A stretch of DNA of 64,000 nt, from positions 3,038,001 to 3,102,000 of the forward strand of contig NZ_AP024861.1 of NCBI RefSeq assembly GCF_024346755.1, in the 5' to 3' direction. This document shows, piece after piece, positions 45,347 through 54,938 of the stretch (its first letter is position 1; each line of letters begins with the position of its first letter). Under the pieces are notes generated by a model that did not search any database, was not told the DNA's origin, and saw only the letters and a list, made by a program, of their open reading frames with translations. A program made the translations under genes and the position numbers. The stretch comes from Vibrio aerogenes. Its GTDB lineage: Bacteria > Pseudomonadota > Gammaproteobacteria > Enterobacterales > Vibrionaceae.

Positions 45347-46492
45347 TTAACCACCCAGCAGAGCTAAAGCTGCATTTGGTAACTGTTTCGCCTGAGCAAG
45401 AACTGAACTTGATGCCTGACTCAGAATCTGAGACTTCGTTAGTGCAGTCGTCTCTTTTGCAAAATCAGTGTCTTTGATCCGGCTCTTAGATGCGCTCACA
45501 TTCTCATTGATATTATCAAGGTTGCTGATTGCATGCTCGAATCGATTCTGGAATGCACCCAGTTCAGCACGGTGACTGTCAACATATTGAAGTGCTGAAT
45601 CGATGACAGAAACAGACTGTTGAGCGCCACCAACAGTTGTCACATCCATTGAATGGACAGAGACCGCAGTGCCATCATCATCCAGCTCCAGTTCACTGGC
45701 AAGAGAACCACTGAAAGAGACATCTTCACTTACATCTACTTTATTGCTTCCGGCAAAAATTTGCAGTCTGCCTGAATCATCTACAGAAGCATTCACTAAA
45801 TCAGTCTGACCATTGATGTAAGTTGCCACTTCTTCAATATCATCACCAGCTTTCGCTGAGATGTTAATTGTACGCTCGTTACCATCTTTATCAGTCAATT
45901 CAATCTGCAGGTCATTTTCATCTTCAGCGACTGACCAGTCTTTTCCTTTACCATTTTCAGCTTTAAAGCTCATTCCACCCATTTCAGGATTATCACTGCG
46001 AAGGTTATTTAGTGTCAGCATCACGGCTTCACCACTATTTGAACCAATCTGGAAAGCTTTTGTTGTGAATGTGCCATTCAACAGTTTGTTTCCGCCGAAA
46101 GAAGTTGTTTCTGCAATTCGGTTCAATTCATCATTGAGTGATGTCATTTCTTCCTGAATTGCTGTTCTTTCTGATTTAGAGTTAGAACCGTTTGCTGATT
46201 GCAAAGACAGATCTCTCATACGTTGCAGGATATTCGTGGTTTCATTCATCGCTCCTTCCGCTGTTTGAGCGATAGAAATCCCATCATTTGCGTTACGTAC
46301 AGCAACACCCAGGCCACGACTCTGAACATTCAAGCGGTTAGAGATTTGCATACCTGCCGCATCATCTTTTGCGCTGTTAATTTTGAATCCAGAAGACAGA
46401 CGTTCCATTGACTCATTCTGTGCTTTAGTTGCTGAATTCAGGTAACGCTGTGCTGTCATTGCTGATACGTTAGTGTTTACATTTACTGCCAT
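45347..46492 (-). CDS. flaD: Polar flagellin (FlaD-like)
   Basis: A 381-residue flagellin with the canonical D0/D1 ends ([67 protein letters not shown]) and a variable central domain. The ATG at 46492 follows TTGGAG; a long upstream frame is leader sequence only. It is the middle of three tandem flagellin genes and corresponds by position to V. cholerae flaD. Its own promoter and terminator indicate independent control. Confidence 0.92.
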   Translation of the reverse strand: MAVNVNTNVSAMTAQRYLNSATKAQNESMERLSSGFKINSAKDDAAGMQISNRLNVQSRGLGVAVRNANDGISIAQTAEGAMNETTNILQRMRDLSLQSANGSNSKSERTAIQEEMTSLNDELNRIAETTSFGGNKLLNGTFTTKAFQIGSNSGEAVMLTLNNLRSDNPEMGGMSFKAENGKGKDWSVAEDENDLQIELTDKDGNERTINISAKAGDDIEEVATYINGQTDLVNASVDDSGRLQIFAGSNKVDVSEDVSFSGSLASELELDDDGTAVSVHSMDVTTVGGAQQSVSVIDSALQYVDSHRAELGAFQNRFEHAISNLDNINENVSASKSRIKDTDFAKETTALTKSQILSQASSSVLAQAKQLPNAALALLGG

Positions 46493-46575
46493 GGTGATTT
46501 CTCCAATTGATTTTCCGATTTTTAATTCGGTTTCCGACGTCTCGGAAAACCAAGTAGTTCTCTCAAAGTTACTAT

Positions 46576-46604
46576 CATTAACGACGTGGATGGGGAATTC
46601 TTGA
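46576..46604 (-). promoter_or_regulatory. Sigma-28-like promoter of the middle flagellin gene
   Basis: On the minus strand TCAAG (46604-46600), 14 bases, then GTCGTTAATG (46585-46576) fit a slightly degenerate FliA promoter with the same spacing as the other two flagellin genes. About 85 bases precede the ATG. Confidence 0.55.
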
Positions 46605-46842
46605 GAAGTTTTTTTAGAAATATTTGAAAAAAAATCAAATAGATTGTTGATTGGGGAAAAGCTCAAATTACGCACATTTTTTTCTAAAGTATTTGATTAA
46701 ACGGACGATAAAGGCAGCTTTTTTTTATTATTTGAGAAACCTGAATATCCGGAAGGTTCTGCTCAGAGCCGTGAGGAATTCCAGGGCGTGTTATTCAATC
46801 ATTGCTTTGCTTGTTAGCCAGACAAGTCTGACTGAATACTGC

Positions 46843-46882
46843 GTTTTAAGACTGCTTACTTTTATTTAAGCAGTCTTAAAAC
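46843..46882 (-). terminator. 16-bp perfect inverted repeat at the end of the third flagellin gene
   Basis: GTTTTAAGACTGCTTA (minus strand 46882-46867) pairs with TAAGCAGTCTTAAAAC (46858-46843) over an 8-base loop that includes the stop codon. No T run follows, so its role as a terminator or mRNA stabiliser is open. Confidence 0.55.
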
Positions 46883-47992
46883 CGCTGCCGGCTGTTTTTT
46901 TGCCTGAGCCAGAACAGACACACTCACCTGCTGCAAAATCTGCTGTTTCATCAGTTGTGTCACTTCCTTGGCATAATCTGTATCTTTAATCCGGCTTCGT
47001 GAGCCGGATAAATTTTCCTGAATATTTCCCAGATTATTAATCGTATGTTCAAACCGGTTCTGGAAAGCACCTAGTTCGGCTCTGTTTTTATCAATGTAGG
47101 ACAAAGCGGTATCCAAAACTGAGATTGCCCGTTGAGCGCCCCCGGTTTGGCTGATATCCATTTTATCTACCGATTCATAGCCCACAAACCCCATCTGCAA
47201 CTGACTGGCAAGCGAACCACTAAAGGTAAGAGCGCCCGTGGTTTTATGACCGGACATATAAATTTGCAACTGACCATGTTCGTTCACTGATGCCGATACC
47301 AAATCGGTTTGCCCGTTGATATAAGTCGCCAGCTCTTCGATATCATCGCCGGCTTTTGCCCGGATATGTATTTGTTTCGTCTGACCGTCACCAGACTGGT
47401 AATGTATGACAAGTTGGTTATTCTCAGGAGTGACCTGCCAGTCAGCAGAAGCTTTGCCTGCTGCCATATAACTCAGTCCTCCCATATTGGTGGTATCGGA
47501 ACGCATATTACCTAATGATAAGCGGACGGCCTCACCAGCAGAGGCGCCTACCTGGAAGGATGTTGTACCAAATGAACCATTCAGTAATTTTCTGCCACCA
47601 AAAGAGGTTGTTTCAGCAATTCGGTTTAATTCATCATTTAATGCTGAGTACTCTTCCTGTAAGGCCTGTTGATCGGACGCTGAATTCGAGCCATTAGCAG
47701 ACTGAAGTGCAAGATCACGCATTCGCTGCAAGAGCGACGTACTCTCCTGCATCGCACCTTCAGCTGTTTGCATGATCGAAATACCATCACTGGCATTTCT
47801 CATTGCCACATCCAATCCCCGAATCTGAGTTGTCAGACGATTAGAAATCTGTAAACCAGCCGCATCATCTTTTGCATGATTGATTCGGTAACCGGAAGAC
47901 AGACGTTCCAGAGATTCGTTTAACGCTTGGTTGGCACGATTCAGATTTCGCTGGGAAATTAACGCAGCCACATTCGTATTGACTGTCATCAT
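46862..47992 (-). CDS. flaE: Polar flagellin (FlaE-like)
   Basis: A 376-residue flagellin starting [20 protein letters not shown], with [20 protein letters not shown] and C-terminal [23 protein letters not shown]. It differs more from the other two flagellins (AALISQ instead of SAMTAQ; ends VLRLLK rather than LLG), as V. cholerae FlaE does. It is first in the series, beside the Dyp peroxidase gene. GGTGA lies upstream of two tandem ATG codons (47992, 47989). A sigma-28-like promoter is at 48025-48051. Confidence 0.9.
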   Translation of the reverse strand: MMTVNTNVAALISQRNLNRANQALNESLERLSSGYRINHAKDDAAGLQISNRLTTQIRGLDVAMRNASDGISIMQTAEGAMQESTSLLQRMRDLALQSANGSNSASDQQALQEEYSALNDELNRIAETTSFGGRKLLNGSFGTTSFQVGASAGEAVRLSLGNMRSDTTNMGGLSYMAAGKASADWQVTPENNQLVIHYQSGDGQTKQIHIRAKAGDDIEELATYINGQTDLVSASVNEHGQLQIYMSGHKTTGALTFSGSLASQLQMGFVGYESVDKMDISQTGGAQRAISVLDTALSYIDKNRAELGAFQNRFEHTINNLGNIQENLSGSRSRIKDTDYAKEVTQLMKQQILQQVSVSVLAQAKKQPAAVLRLLK

Positions 47993-48024
47993 AATGAGTC
48001 ACCAAGTGATAAATTGTTTCTCTC

Positions 48025-48051
48025 ATATCGGTGATTCTGATGAATTCTTTA
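48025..48051 (-). promoter_or_regulatory. Sigma-28 (FliA) promoter of the third flagellin gene
   Basis: On the minus strand TAAAG (48051-48047), 14 bases, then ACCGATAT (48032-48025) match the FliA consensus. The -35 lies four bases from the T tract of the preceding peroxidase terminator. Confidence 0.7.
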
Positions 48052-48054
48052 GAT

Positions 48055-48077
48055 AAAAAACGGGCCACTAAAGCCCG
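48055..48077 (-). terminator. Rho-independent terminator of the Dyp peroxidase gene
   Basis: On the minus strand CGGGC (48077-48073) and GCCCG (48065-48061) form a stem with a 7-base loop followed by TTTTTT (48060-48055), 32 bases after the stop. Confidence 0.85.
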
Positions 48078-48108
48078 ATCACAATATCAATGAAACGTCA
48101 TCTCACCA

Positions 48109-49011
48109 TTACTTTACATTGATAGACTGTAACATTTCCCGGGATGGTGAGAATAGATAAGCGCCGGTTGCTGCTTGAGTAAAACGCAGCATTTGATCCG
48201 TTTTTCCATCAGTTTCACCGTACATACTTTGCAGCATCGCTTTAAAGTTATGTAATGTATGACAATAGGCAATAAACAGCAGTCCGTGTTCACCTCCAAC
48301 CGTTCCGTACGGGAGACTGTGACGTAAAATTTTCAGCCCCTTGCCATTCTCTTTCAGATCAACCCGTCCGACATGCGATGCTTCGGGTACCTGCTCCAGC
48401 TCAACTGAATCTTCTTTTGTACGGCCAATCACTTTTTCCTGTGCAGCAACATTCAGTCTTTCCCAGGCGGGTAAATTATGAACGAAACGCTGAACCATCA
48501 CATAGCTCCCCCCCGCAAGCTCACCTTCGGGAATGATCGCGACTTCCTCCCGCTGACTATCTGCCGGGTTCTCAGTTCCATCAATAAACCCAGTCATATC
48601 ACGGGCATCCAGATAGCGAAAACCATAAGTTTCATCGACGACCTGAATCTCTTCTGCAACAGCTCCCATGAATTTTCTCATCACATAAAACAGCAAATCA
48701 TGCCTGAGAGAATGCGCATGGATTAAAAAGTCAACATCACTGGCAGGTGCTGAAATATCACCGTTTCCAAGTGTAACAAAATCAACCAGTTCAGGCACTG
48801 CCGGGGCATCAAGCTGTGCCCAAAAGTGACGACTGAATGAAACAGATAATTTGACATCAGCTCCGGCCTGAGATGCATTCAACGATTCAGTCAATTCCGG
48901 TAATTGTTTTAATTCTCTGAGCACCTTTTCCGGGTTATTTTTAATCTTAAATAAGGCATAAAGCGCAAAAGGACTGGCTTCAGGTAAAATTGCTGTTTGA
49001 GGATATGACAT
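48109..49011 (-). CDS. Dyp-type heme peroxidase (YfeX class)
   Basis: A 300-residue cytoplasmic peroxidase of the dye-decolourising family. Motifs are the distal GFIDGTENP (D144 and the GxxDG motif), the proximal heme ligand His H213 in EASHVGR, and the ILRHSLPYGTVGGEHGLLFIAY loop with the distal Arg. No Tat signal is seen, so it belongs to the cytosolic YfeX-like type; the natural substrate is unknown. V. cholerae carries a homologue at the same place next to flaE. It is monocistronic with its own terminator. Confidence 0.92.
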   Translation of the reverse strand: MSYPQTAILPEASPFALYALFKIKNNPEKVLRELKQLPELTESLNASQAGADVKLSVSFSRHFWAQLDAPAVPELVDFVTLGNGDISAPASDVDFLIHAHSLRHDLLFYVMRKFMGAVAEEIQVVDETYGFRYLDARDMTGFIDGTENPADSQREEVAIIPEGELAGGSYVMVQRFVHNLPAWERLNVAAQEKVIGRTKEDSVELEQVPEASHVGRVDLKENGKGLKILRHSLPYGTVGGEHGLLFIAYCHTLHNFKAMLQSMYGETDGKTDQMLRFTQAATGAYLFSPSREMLQSINVK

Positions 49012-49307
49012 AATATACCTTTAAAAACTCACATGATTATTCCAGGGGTTCATCTTCTCTCATCAACTCACCAGGGTCTGTTGACCCTAAGAAAGAACCG
49101 AACGTTTTCTCATACATAGAACTTGATTGACTCTATTCAACCAGAATGAGACAAAATCACCAAACTGAAAAATGGCCATCATTAAAAAAGCCGGAAGTGA
49201 CTCATAGTTCATTGACCGCAAAAACCGCCTTCAGATAAAACCCGCTTGAATTTCTTGCAAGGATCACTTCTGATAGCGGATATGATTTCAATTTTGATCA
49301 AATGACT

Positions 49308-49664
49308 ATGAAAAAAGCACCATCACCATCAAATGAAACCCGGCAGGAAGCAATGAAAATTGCCAGAGCCACACAAAAGCCGGGACAAACCAAAGAACAA
49401 ACTAAACTGATTGCACAGGGAATAGAAAAGGGGATTGCTGCCTATAAAAAGCAGCAGAAAGAAAAACAGCGTCAGACCGATAAAGAAAGAAAAAAAAGAA
49501 ACAAGGAAAAACAGCAGGAAATCATCCAGCCAGAAGACCCGGCTCTCCCTTCAACACCACAACTTTCAGAAAACCGCCGTTTAGCGAAGTACTTACCGTG
49601 GATACTGACCGCAATCAGCTGGGGCATTCTGTTCATTATCTGGATCAATCCTGCGATTTTATAA
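49308..49664 (+). CDS. DUF2956 family protein
   Basis: A 118-residue basic protein. Residues 1-80 are Lys/Gln/Glu-rich and helical (TRQEAMKIARATQKPGQTK, then a K-rich stretch), and the C-terminus has one membrane helix (about 93-115, YLPWILTAISWGILFIIWI), giving a tail-anchored topology. It matches the DUF2956 family of vibrios and relatives; function unknown. The ATG at 49302 two codons upstream is an alternative start. A bidirectional terminator follows. Confidence 0.8.
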   Translation: MKKAPSPSNETRQEAMKIARATQKPGQTKEQTKLIAQGIEKGIAAYKKQQKEKQRQTDKERKKRNKEKQQEIIQPEDPALPSTPQLSENRRLAKYLPWILTAISWGILFIIWINPAIL

Positions 49665-49672
49665 TCCGCAGA

Positions 49673-49705
49673 CAGATAAGCCAGTGCGGCTGGCTTATCT
49701 GTTTT
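49673..49705. terminator. Bidirectional terminator between DUF2956 and HTH genes
   Basis: CAGATAAGCCAG (49673-49684) and CTGGCTTATCTG (49690-49701) form a perfect 12-bp stem with a 5-base loop and TTTT on the plus strand. The stem covers the stop codon of the minus-strand gene. Confidence 0.85.
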
Positions 49706-49985
49706 GCCTGCCTAAACTTGCTGCAATGTCGACTTTTCGTTCAAGAATCCACTGACTATCAAACGGCCCCCAGTCAGATAATCGATAATAGCCATCATTA
49801 TGCCGGCAACCATCCTGAACAAAAATTAACTGAATTCCAATTCCCGGCAAAGCTTTCAAGACATCTTGTATCGTCCGGCGAGGCCACCCTGTCTTCTCAA
49901 TTAATCTTGGAACATTTGGCCTTTCCATACTTTCAACCAGGTAAGCCAAATACAGTCGCCTTGCAAAAACGGGACTCAATTCCAT
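49695..49985 (-). CDS. Winged helix-turn-helix protein (HTH_43-like)
   Basis: The 96-residue protein has a predicted winged helix: VFARRLYLAYLVESM, then RPNVPRLIEKTGWPRRTIQDVLKALPGIGI (recognition helix around TIQDVLKAL) and a wing-like VQDGCRHNDGYYRL. It resembles a small conserved DNA-binding family of vibrios and Shewanella; targets are unknown. The ATG at 49985 is five bases from AGGAGG; a GTG further upstream lies inside that site. Convergent with the DUF2956 gene. Confidence 0.75.
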   Translation of the reverse strand: MELSPVFARRLYLAYLVESMERPNVPRLIEKTGWPRRTIQDVLKALPGIGIQLIFVQDGCRHNDGYYRLSDWGPFDSQWILERKVDIAASLGRQNR

Positions 49986-50202
49986 TGACACCTCCTATCT
50001 ACGTGCCAATTTATTATTTCGGTTTTTGCATAAAGCGTGTTGCGTTTGATCAATAACTTCATTTTTTGTGCATCTCACGTCATCACCATTTAACAAACCG
50101 GGTCTATTGACAAGCCGCACATGTATTTTTTGTCAGCAAGGTCAGTTCCTGCTAGGATTCTCAGACCATTATCAGGAACCTGTTTTCATTCAAAGGATAT
50201 TT

Positions 50203-50562
50203 ATGAGCATCATTCTCTATGGCATCCCTAACTGCGATACAATCAAAAAAGCACGAAAGTGGTTAGCCGCTGAAAATATTGACTACCAGTTTCATGATTA
50301 TCGTAAAGATGGTATTTCAGCATCGCTTGTCGAAAGTTTTTGTTCCGAACTGGAGTGGAATAATGTGCTGAATAAAAGAGGAACAACATACCGGCAGCTG
50401 GAACAGACGCAGAAAGATAACCTGACCGAAGAGACTGCCGTAGATTTACTTGTTCAGTATCCGGCGATGATTAAGCGCCCGATATTGTCGGTGGACAATC
50501 ATTTATATCTTGGTTTTTCACCAGAAAAGTACTCAACAATTTTTTCAACACAATCGCTTTAA
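50203..50562 (+). CDS. yffB: ArsC/Spx-family protein YffB
   Basis: A 119-residue thioredoxin-fold protein of the ArsC-like family, starting MSIILYGIPNCDTIKKARKWL (C11), with RGTTYRQLEQTQKDNL and MIKRPILSVDNHLYLGFSPEKY. It is not a true arsenate reductase in E. coli; it may be a glutathione-linked oxidoreductase. AAGGA precedes the ATG. It lies 17 bases before dapE, and yffB-dapE is a conserved pair. Confidence 0.9.
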   Translation: MSIILYGIPNCDTIKKARKWLAAENIDYQFHDYRKDGISASLVESFCSELEWNNVLNKRGTTYRQLEQTQKDNLTEETAVDLLVQYPAMIKRPILSVDNHLYLGFSPEKYSTIFSTQSL

Positions 50563-50579
50563 TAGACAAGGAATAATGA

Positions 50580-51713
50580 ATGACAGATAGCCCTGTATTA
50601 GCCCTGGCAAAAGATTTTATTTCCCGCCGTTCTGTCACCCCGGAAGATGCTGGCTGTCAGGAAGTGATGATCAACCGGTTAAAAAAACTCGGTTTTGATA
50701 TTGAAGTCATGGTTTTTGAGGATACGACAAACTTATGGGCCCGAAAGGGTTATGAAGCCCCTTTATTTGCTTTTGCCGGACATACAGACGTTGTGCCTCC
50801 CGGCTCTGAAAAAGAGTGGCATACCCCACCCTTTGAACCGACAGTCATAGATGATCACCTGCATGGACGCGGAGCAGCCGATATGAAAGGCTCTCTTGCC
50901 TGTATGATTGTCGCAGTGGAACGCTTTATCGAACAGAACCCAAATCACAAAGGTTCGATTGCTTTTCTTATCACTTCGGATGAAGAAGGTCCGTTTATCA
51001 ACGGAACAACCAAAGTGGTCGATACACTGATTGAAAGAAATGAACGCATTGATATGTGTATTGTTGGCGAACCCTCCAGTACTCATACAGCCGGAGACGT
51101 CGTGAAAAATGGCAGACGGGGTTCATTGACAGGAGATTTGAGCGTAAAAGGTATACAAGGGCATGTCGCCTATCCTCATCTGGCACAAAATCCGGTTCAT
51201 CAGGCAATGCCGGCCCTATCTGAACTGGCTTCAACCAAATGGGATGACGGCAATCAATACTTCCCGCCAACCAGCTTTCAGATACCTAACCTTCATGCAG
51301 GAACCGGCGCTTCAAACGTTATTCCCGGTGAATTTAACATACAATTTAATTTCCGGTTCAGTACAGCGCTGACCGCAGAATCTATTCAGAGACGGGTACA
51401 CTCAATACTCGATGCACATGGATTGGATTACTCACTAAACTGGACATTGAATGGCCAACCCTTTTTAACAGATACCGGAGAATTACTTGATGCAGTTGTC
51501 AAAGCTGTGAGCGATATTAATCATAAAGCTCCGGAACTCCTCACAACAGGAGGCACCTCAGATGGTCGTTTTATTGCGCAAATGGGAACACAAGTCGTTG
51601 AACTAGGCCCTGTCAACGCAACCATACATAAAGTAAACGAGTGCGTCAGTATTCCGGACTTAGAAAAGCTGACCGATATGTACCAAAACGTGTTAAATAA
51701 TTTACTGGCATAA
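50580..51713 (+). CDS. dapE: Succinyl-diaminopimelate desuccinylase
   Basis: DapE is the di-zinc hydrolase that produces LL-diaminopimelate for lysine and peptidoglycan. The 377-residue protein has the M20 metal ligands in [11 protein letters not shown] and [12 protein letters not shown], the catalytic Glu in TSDEEG, the dimerisation domain with [17 protein letters not shown] and the C-terminal [10 protein letters not shown] with a metal His in NATIHKVNE. Length equals E. coli DapE (375). It starts a run with two more small genes. Confidence 0.98.
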   Translation: MTDSPVLALAKDFISRRSVTPEDAGCQEVMINRLKKLGFDIEVMVFEDTTNLWARKGYEAPLFAFAGHTDVVPPGSEKEWHTPPFEPTVIDDHLHGRGAADMKGSLACMIVAVERFIEQNPNHKGSIAFLITSDEEGPFINGTTKVVDTLIERNERIDMCIVGEPSSTHTAGDVVKNGRRGSLTGDLSVKGIQGHVAYPHLAQNPVHQAMPALSELASTKWDDGNQYFPPTSFQIPNLHAGTGASNVIPGEFNIQFNFRFSTALTAESIQRRVHSILDAHGLDYSLNWTLNGQPFLTDTGELLDAVVKAVSDINHKAPELLTTGGTSDGRFIAQMGTQVVELGPVNATIHKVNECVSIPDLEKLTDMYQNVLNNLLA

Positions 51714-51717
51714 CCCG

Positions 51718-52395
51718 ATGACACCTGAGCAACTCACCGGACAAACCGATCACCATTTGCAGCCAACTCTCATGGGTCAGAAATTATTTCTGATCCATCC
51801 TGATGTGGTCAACGATATACTTGCTTTGAAAAAAGCTGCGTCTCAGGCTGGTTTTGATCTTCATATCGCAAGTGGTTTCCGGAGTTTTCAACATCAGTTG
51901 AAAATCTGGAACAGCAAGTTCTCAGGTGAATCGCCTGTTTTAGATAAAAACAGTCAACCATTAATCACGACTCAACTCAGTGAAACTGAGAAAGTGATGT
52001 CCATATTAAAATGGTCAGCACTCCCCGGAGCCAGCAGGCATCACTGGGGGAGTGATTTTGATATTTATGACAGGATAAGTCAGCCTTCGGACATTCCGCT
52101 GAAACTCGAACCTGATGAGTATTTGGCTGGTTTTCAACGTGACTTTTTTCAATGGTTACAAGTGAACATGCAGCAATACGGTTTTTTTCTTCCATACGAT
52201 CAAGATCGCGGCGGTGTTGCGGCTGAACCCTGGCATATCAGCCACCACTCCGTCTCATCAAGGATGAAAAAAGAACTGACACCTGAAATAATTCTTGAAA
52301 CTTTGAATGAAACCCCTATATACGGGAAAAAAGTCATAAAAAAAGAACTTAACACAATATACAATCAATTTATCATCAATATAAATCAGGTATGA
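51718..52395 (+). CDS. M15-family D-alanyl-D-alanine carboxypeptidase-like protein (VanY type)
   Basis: A 225-residue zinc peptidase of the M15/VanY type. It has the GFRSFQHQLKIW motif, the zinc ligands of SRHHWGSDFDIYD (H and D) and EPWHISH (H). Such enzymes trim the terminal D-Ala from peptidoglycan peptides. No signal peptide is apparent, so it may act on cytoplasmic or recycled muropeptides, or be exported by another route. It lies four bases after dapE and overlaps the next gene by four bases (ATGA). Confidence 0.88.
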   Translation: MTPEQLTGQTDHHLQPTLMGQKLFLIHPDVVNDILALKKAASQAGFDLHIASGFRSFQHQLKIWNSKFSGESPVLDKNSQPLITTQLSETEKVMSILKWSALPGASRHHWGSDFDIYDRISQPSDIPLKLEPDEYLAGFQRDFFQWLQVNMQQYGFFLPYDQDRGGVAAEPWHISHHSVSSRMKKELTPEIILETLNETPIYGKKVIKKELNTIYNQFIININQV

Positions 52396-52610
52396 GTATG
52401 GATATTCTCACTTCACCTTGGTTCATCATCACAATCGTTATCAGTATCATTGTTGGTAATGTGGCAGCCCTGAAATACCTGACCCCAAAGAATCTGGAAC
52501 AATTTAAGAAAAAACCGAATGATGATTTGGACAAATTAATTGAACTGGATAAAAAGCACCAGAGAGAATTAAAAAAGGATGATGAAAAGCACCACCATCC
52601 TTCTGATTAG
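52392..52610 (+). CDS. DUF2897 family small membrane protein
   Basis: A 72-residue protein with one membrane helix (about 9-28, WFIITIVISIIVGNVAALKYL) and a charged tail ending DDEKHHHPSD. It matches the DUF2897 family, function unknown. It overlaps the peptidase gene by ATGA, so the dapE-peptidase-DUF2897 group is translationally coupled. An ATG two codons later is possible. Confidence 0.82.
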   Translation: MSMDILTSPWFIITIVISIIVGNVAALKYLTPKNLEQFKKKPNDDLDKLIELDKKHQRELKKDDEKHHHPSD

Positions 52611-52617
52611 ATAAGAA

Positions 52618-53625
52618 TTATTTCAGTAAAGCTTCCAGAACAGGCGCAAATGCTTGCAGAACTTCTTCCTTGACAGGTTTACCATCTGAGGAAGTAATGT
52701 TCAGAGAGGTGCGGTTTTCCAGATCTCCGAGCAGAATCGTATAACTTCCGGAATTTAAAGGAAGTGGTTGCACGCCTAATGCAGACCAGAAATCATCATC
52801 AGGGGGACTGTACTTCACTTTAATCGTTCCCTGTGAACGATTTCTGTCTTCCACCGAAAAACCAGACTGAGATAAAACTAAAGAGATCCGGTTCCACAGA
52901 GCAAGATAATCACTCCGGGCAATGACAACAGGTAATCCGCTACGATCTGTACCCATAGATACCGGGATACTTTTTTGAGATTGTTGTGCATTCCCCAACG
53001 TGACTCTCATTTGAGCATCATAGAGTGTCGCTATTTTATTGACCATCTTCATGGTATAGCGTTCCTGCACATATTTGGAAATATCACCCTGTCCAGCCGA
53101 GCGAATCTCAGGCATTGAAATTTGCACGCCAAAACGACGGGCTTTACTGACCCGGCTTAATTGATAATGCGCTTCAATCACAGACTCTTCATCGTCACTT
53201 TGCCATTCCACCCATTTGGCATCAATCAGCTTGTCACTTTTCCGGGTGATCTGAGCATGCTTACTCTCTAAAGACTGCAAAGCAATCTGCCATATCTGAT
53301 CCGCTATCTGAGATTTAGCACTCCAGAAAATCACATTTCCCTGAGAACGCTCAGCCGTCACACCAGGTATGAGTGCCAAAAATTCCTGTGGAGGACGAAT
53401 ATCCACGTGTTCTCCAAGAGCACCATTCAATTTACCAGCGGGGACATCGTATTCATGATTAAGCTGTGGCTTTACGCCATGAGGATATTTCCAGGGAACT
53501 AACGCACTTTCGTTTAAATAATCAAAATCACCCTCGGCTTGTTGCCGGTCTAAAGCACTATCGGAACAAGCTGATACAGTTAAAACAGCCAGTGAACAAC
53601 AAACCAGCTGATACCAATTTTTCAT
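52618..53625 (-). CDS. bamC: Outer membrane assembly lipoprotein BamC
   Basis: BamC is a lipoprotein of the BAM complex that inserts beta-barrel proteins in the outer membrane. The 335-residue precursor has a lipobox LTVSAC (lipidated C20), the conserved disordered N-terminal BamD-binding segment (DRQQAEGDFDYLNESALVPW...DVPAGKLNGALGEHVDIRPP), and two helix-grip domains separated near residue 205. Position downstream of dapA on the same strand matches E. coli dapA-bamC. Function in BAM is accessory. Confidence 0.95.
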   Translation of the reverse strand: MKNWYQLVCCSLAVLTVSACSDSALDRQQAEGDFDYLNESALVPWKYPHGVKPQLNHEYDVPAGKLNGALGEHVDIRPPQEFLALIPGVTAERSQGNVIFWSAKSQIADQIWQIALQSLESKHAQITRKSDKLIDAKWVEWQSDDEESVIEAHYQLSRVSKARRFGVQISMPEIRSAGQGDISKYVQERYTMKMVNKIATLYDAQMRVTLGNAQQSQKSIPVSMGTDRSGLPVVIARSDYLALWNRISLVLSQSGFSVEDRNRSQGTIKVKYSPPDDDFWSALGVQPLPLNSGSYTILLGDLENRTSLNITSSDGKPVKEEVLQAFAPVLEALLK

Positions 53626-53639
53626 TTAAACTCCTACAG

Positions 53640-53665
53640 AAAAAACCGAGGCTAATCGCCCCGGT
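53640..53665 (-). terminator. Terminator between dapA and bamC
   Basis: On the minus strand ACCGGGGC (53665-53658) pairs with GCCTCGGT (53652-53645) with one G-U wobble, followed by TTTTTT (53645-53640). It should reduce read-through from dapA to bamC. Confidence 0.75.
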
Positions 53666-53683
53666 GTCAATAAACAGATATCG

Positions 53684-54562
53684 TTACAGTAAACCAGCAC
53701 TTATCATTGCCTGCTCAACCGTTGGTTGCGCAGATTCAGATAAAGTTGTCATCGGCAACCTTAAGTCACCGTACTCAATCAAACTCAGGCGATGAGCGGC
53801 CCATTTTACAGGGATAGGGCTTGACTCAATGAACAATTGTTTATGCAAAGGCATCAAACGTTCGTTAATCGCTTCTGCTTCACCAAACTGCCCCGATAAA
53901 GCAAGCTTCATCATTTGTGACATTTCAGCTGCTGCGATGTTATTTGTCACAGAAATCACACCATTACCTCCCAGTTTGACAAAATCAAGTCCGGTAGAAT
54001 CATCACCGCTTAATAAGACAAAGTCATCACCACATAGTTCACGATGCTGCTTAACACGACTTAAATCTCCGGTCGCATCTTTAATTCCGGCAATATTCTT
54101 GAGCTCAGATAAGCGTGCAACGGTTTCTGGTTGCAAGTCAACGGCAGTACGGCCCGGAACATTATACAGAATGACCGGAATGTCTGTTTCAGCGGCAATC
54201 GCTTTATAATGGAGATATAAACCTTCTTGTGTCGGTTTATTATAGTAAGGTGTCACACTCAAAAAACCCGAGACACCCGTATTATTCAGTAACCGGCTGA
54301 ATGTCAGTGATTCATGAGTCGCATTGGCACCCATCCCGGCAATCACAGAAATCCGTCCCGCAGCGTACTCAACTGTTTTTGAAACGACCTTGACATGTTC
54401 TTCAATACTAAGCGTTGCTGACTCACCCGTCGTACCAACCGATACAATGGCATCCGTCCCGGAATCGATATGATATTCCACTAATTTTTTAAGACTTGCA
54501 TAATCCACCTCACCATCAGGGTTGAACGGCGTAATTAACGCAACAATACTTCCAGAAAACAT
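53684..54562 (-). CDS. dapA: 4-hydroxy-tetrahydrodipicolinate synthase
   Basis: DapA condenses pyruvate with aspartate semialdehyde in the first step of the DAP/lysine pathway. The 292-residue protein equals E. coli DapA in length and has GTTGESATL (44-52), the catalytic Tyr in [12 protein letters not shown] and LYNVPGRTA, and the Schiff-base Lys K161 in GIKDATGD. The ATG at 54562 follows GGAGA; an upstream ATG overlaps that ribosome site. Together with asd and dapE this window holds three enzymes of the pathway. Confidence 0.98.
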   Translation of the reverse strand: MFSGSIVALITPFNPDGEVDYASLKKLVEYHIDSGTDAIVSVGTTGESATLSIEEHVKVVSKTVEYAAGRISVIAGMGANATHESLTFSRLLNNTGVSGFLSVTPYYNKPTQEGLYLHYKAIAAETDIPVILYNVPGRTAVDLQPETVARLSELKNIAGIKDATGDLSRVKQHRELCGDDFVLLSGDDSTGLDFVKLGGNGVISVTNNIAAAEMSQMMKLALSGQFGEAEAINERLMPLHKQLFIESSPIPVKWAAHRLSLIEYGDLRLPMTTLSESAQPTVEQAMISAGLL

Positions 54563-54938
54563 GTCTTTCTCCATAAAATGATCCTTTCTGCATGGTACTG
54601 TAATGACGCTGAAAAAAACAAGTCAAGCCGCATGCTTATTTGTATTTCTCAGATAAATATTAATCCGGGTGACATTCTATCATGACAGTTTTGTATCCCG
54701 GTCCGGAAAAGCGATAAAATCATGCCTCGATCATCTAAACTTTCGGGTACAAATGTTGTTCAGTCTGAAAAGCATTTTGAACAAGGCATGAGAAGAGATG
54801 TACCATGACTCAATGCAAATGACGAATAACAACGTCAACTTATATAAAAAATAAACAAATCGTATCGCAACAATGTACACAAAAAGTCACCTGCTCCAGA
54901 TATATCAACAATAAAAGCAGTCAAAATAAGGAAACATA
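54563..54938. other. dapA-bcp intergenic region (376 bp)
   Basis: No open reading frame or terminator stands out. In enterics and, as I recall, in V. cholerae the glycine cleavage repressor gene gcvR lies here between dapA and bcp; no gcvR start or fragment is visible. The sequence is AT-rich near bcp and should contain the divergent dapA and bcp promoters. Confidence 0.6.

Noticed and set aside
46493..46675. 61-codon N-terminal extension of the middle flagellin
   Set aside because: Flagellin begins [12 protein letters not shown]; the extension is the leader containing the sigma-28-like promoter.
49598..50056. Plus-strand frame of 152 codons
   Set aside because: Overlaps the end of the DUF2956 gene, crosses the terminator hairpin and is antisense to the winged-helix gene.
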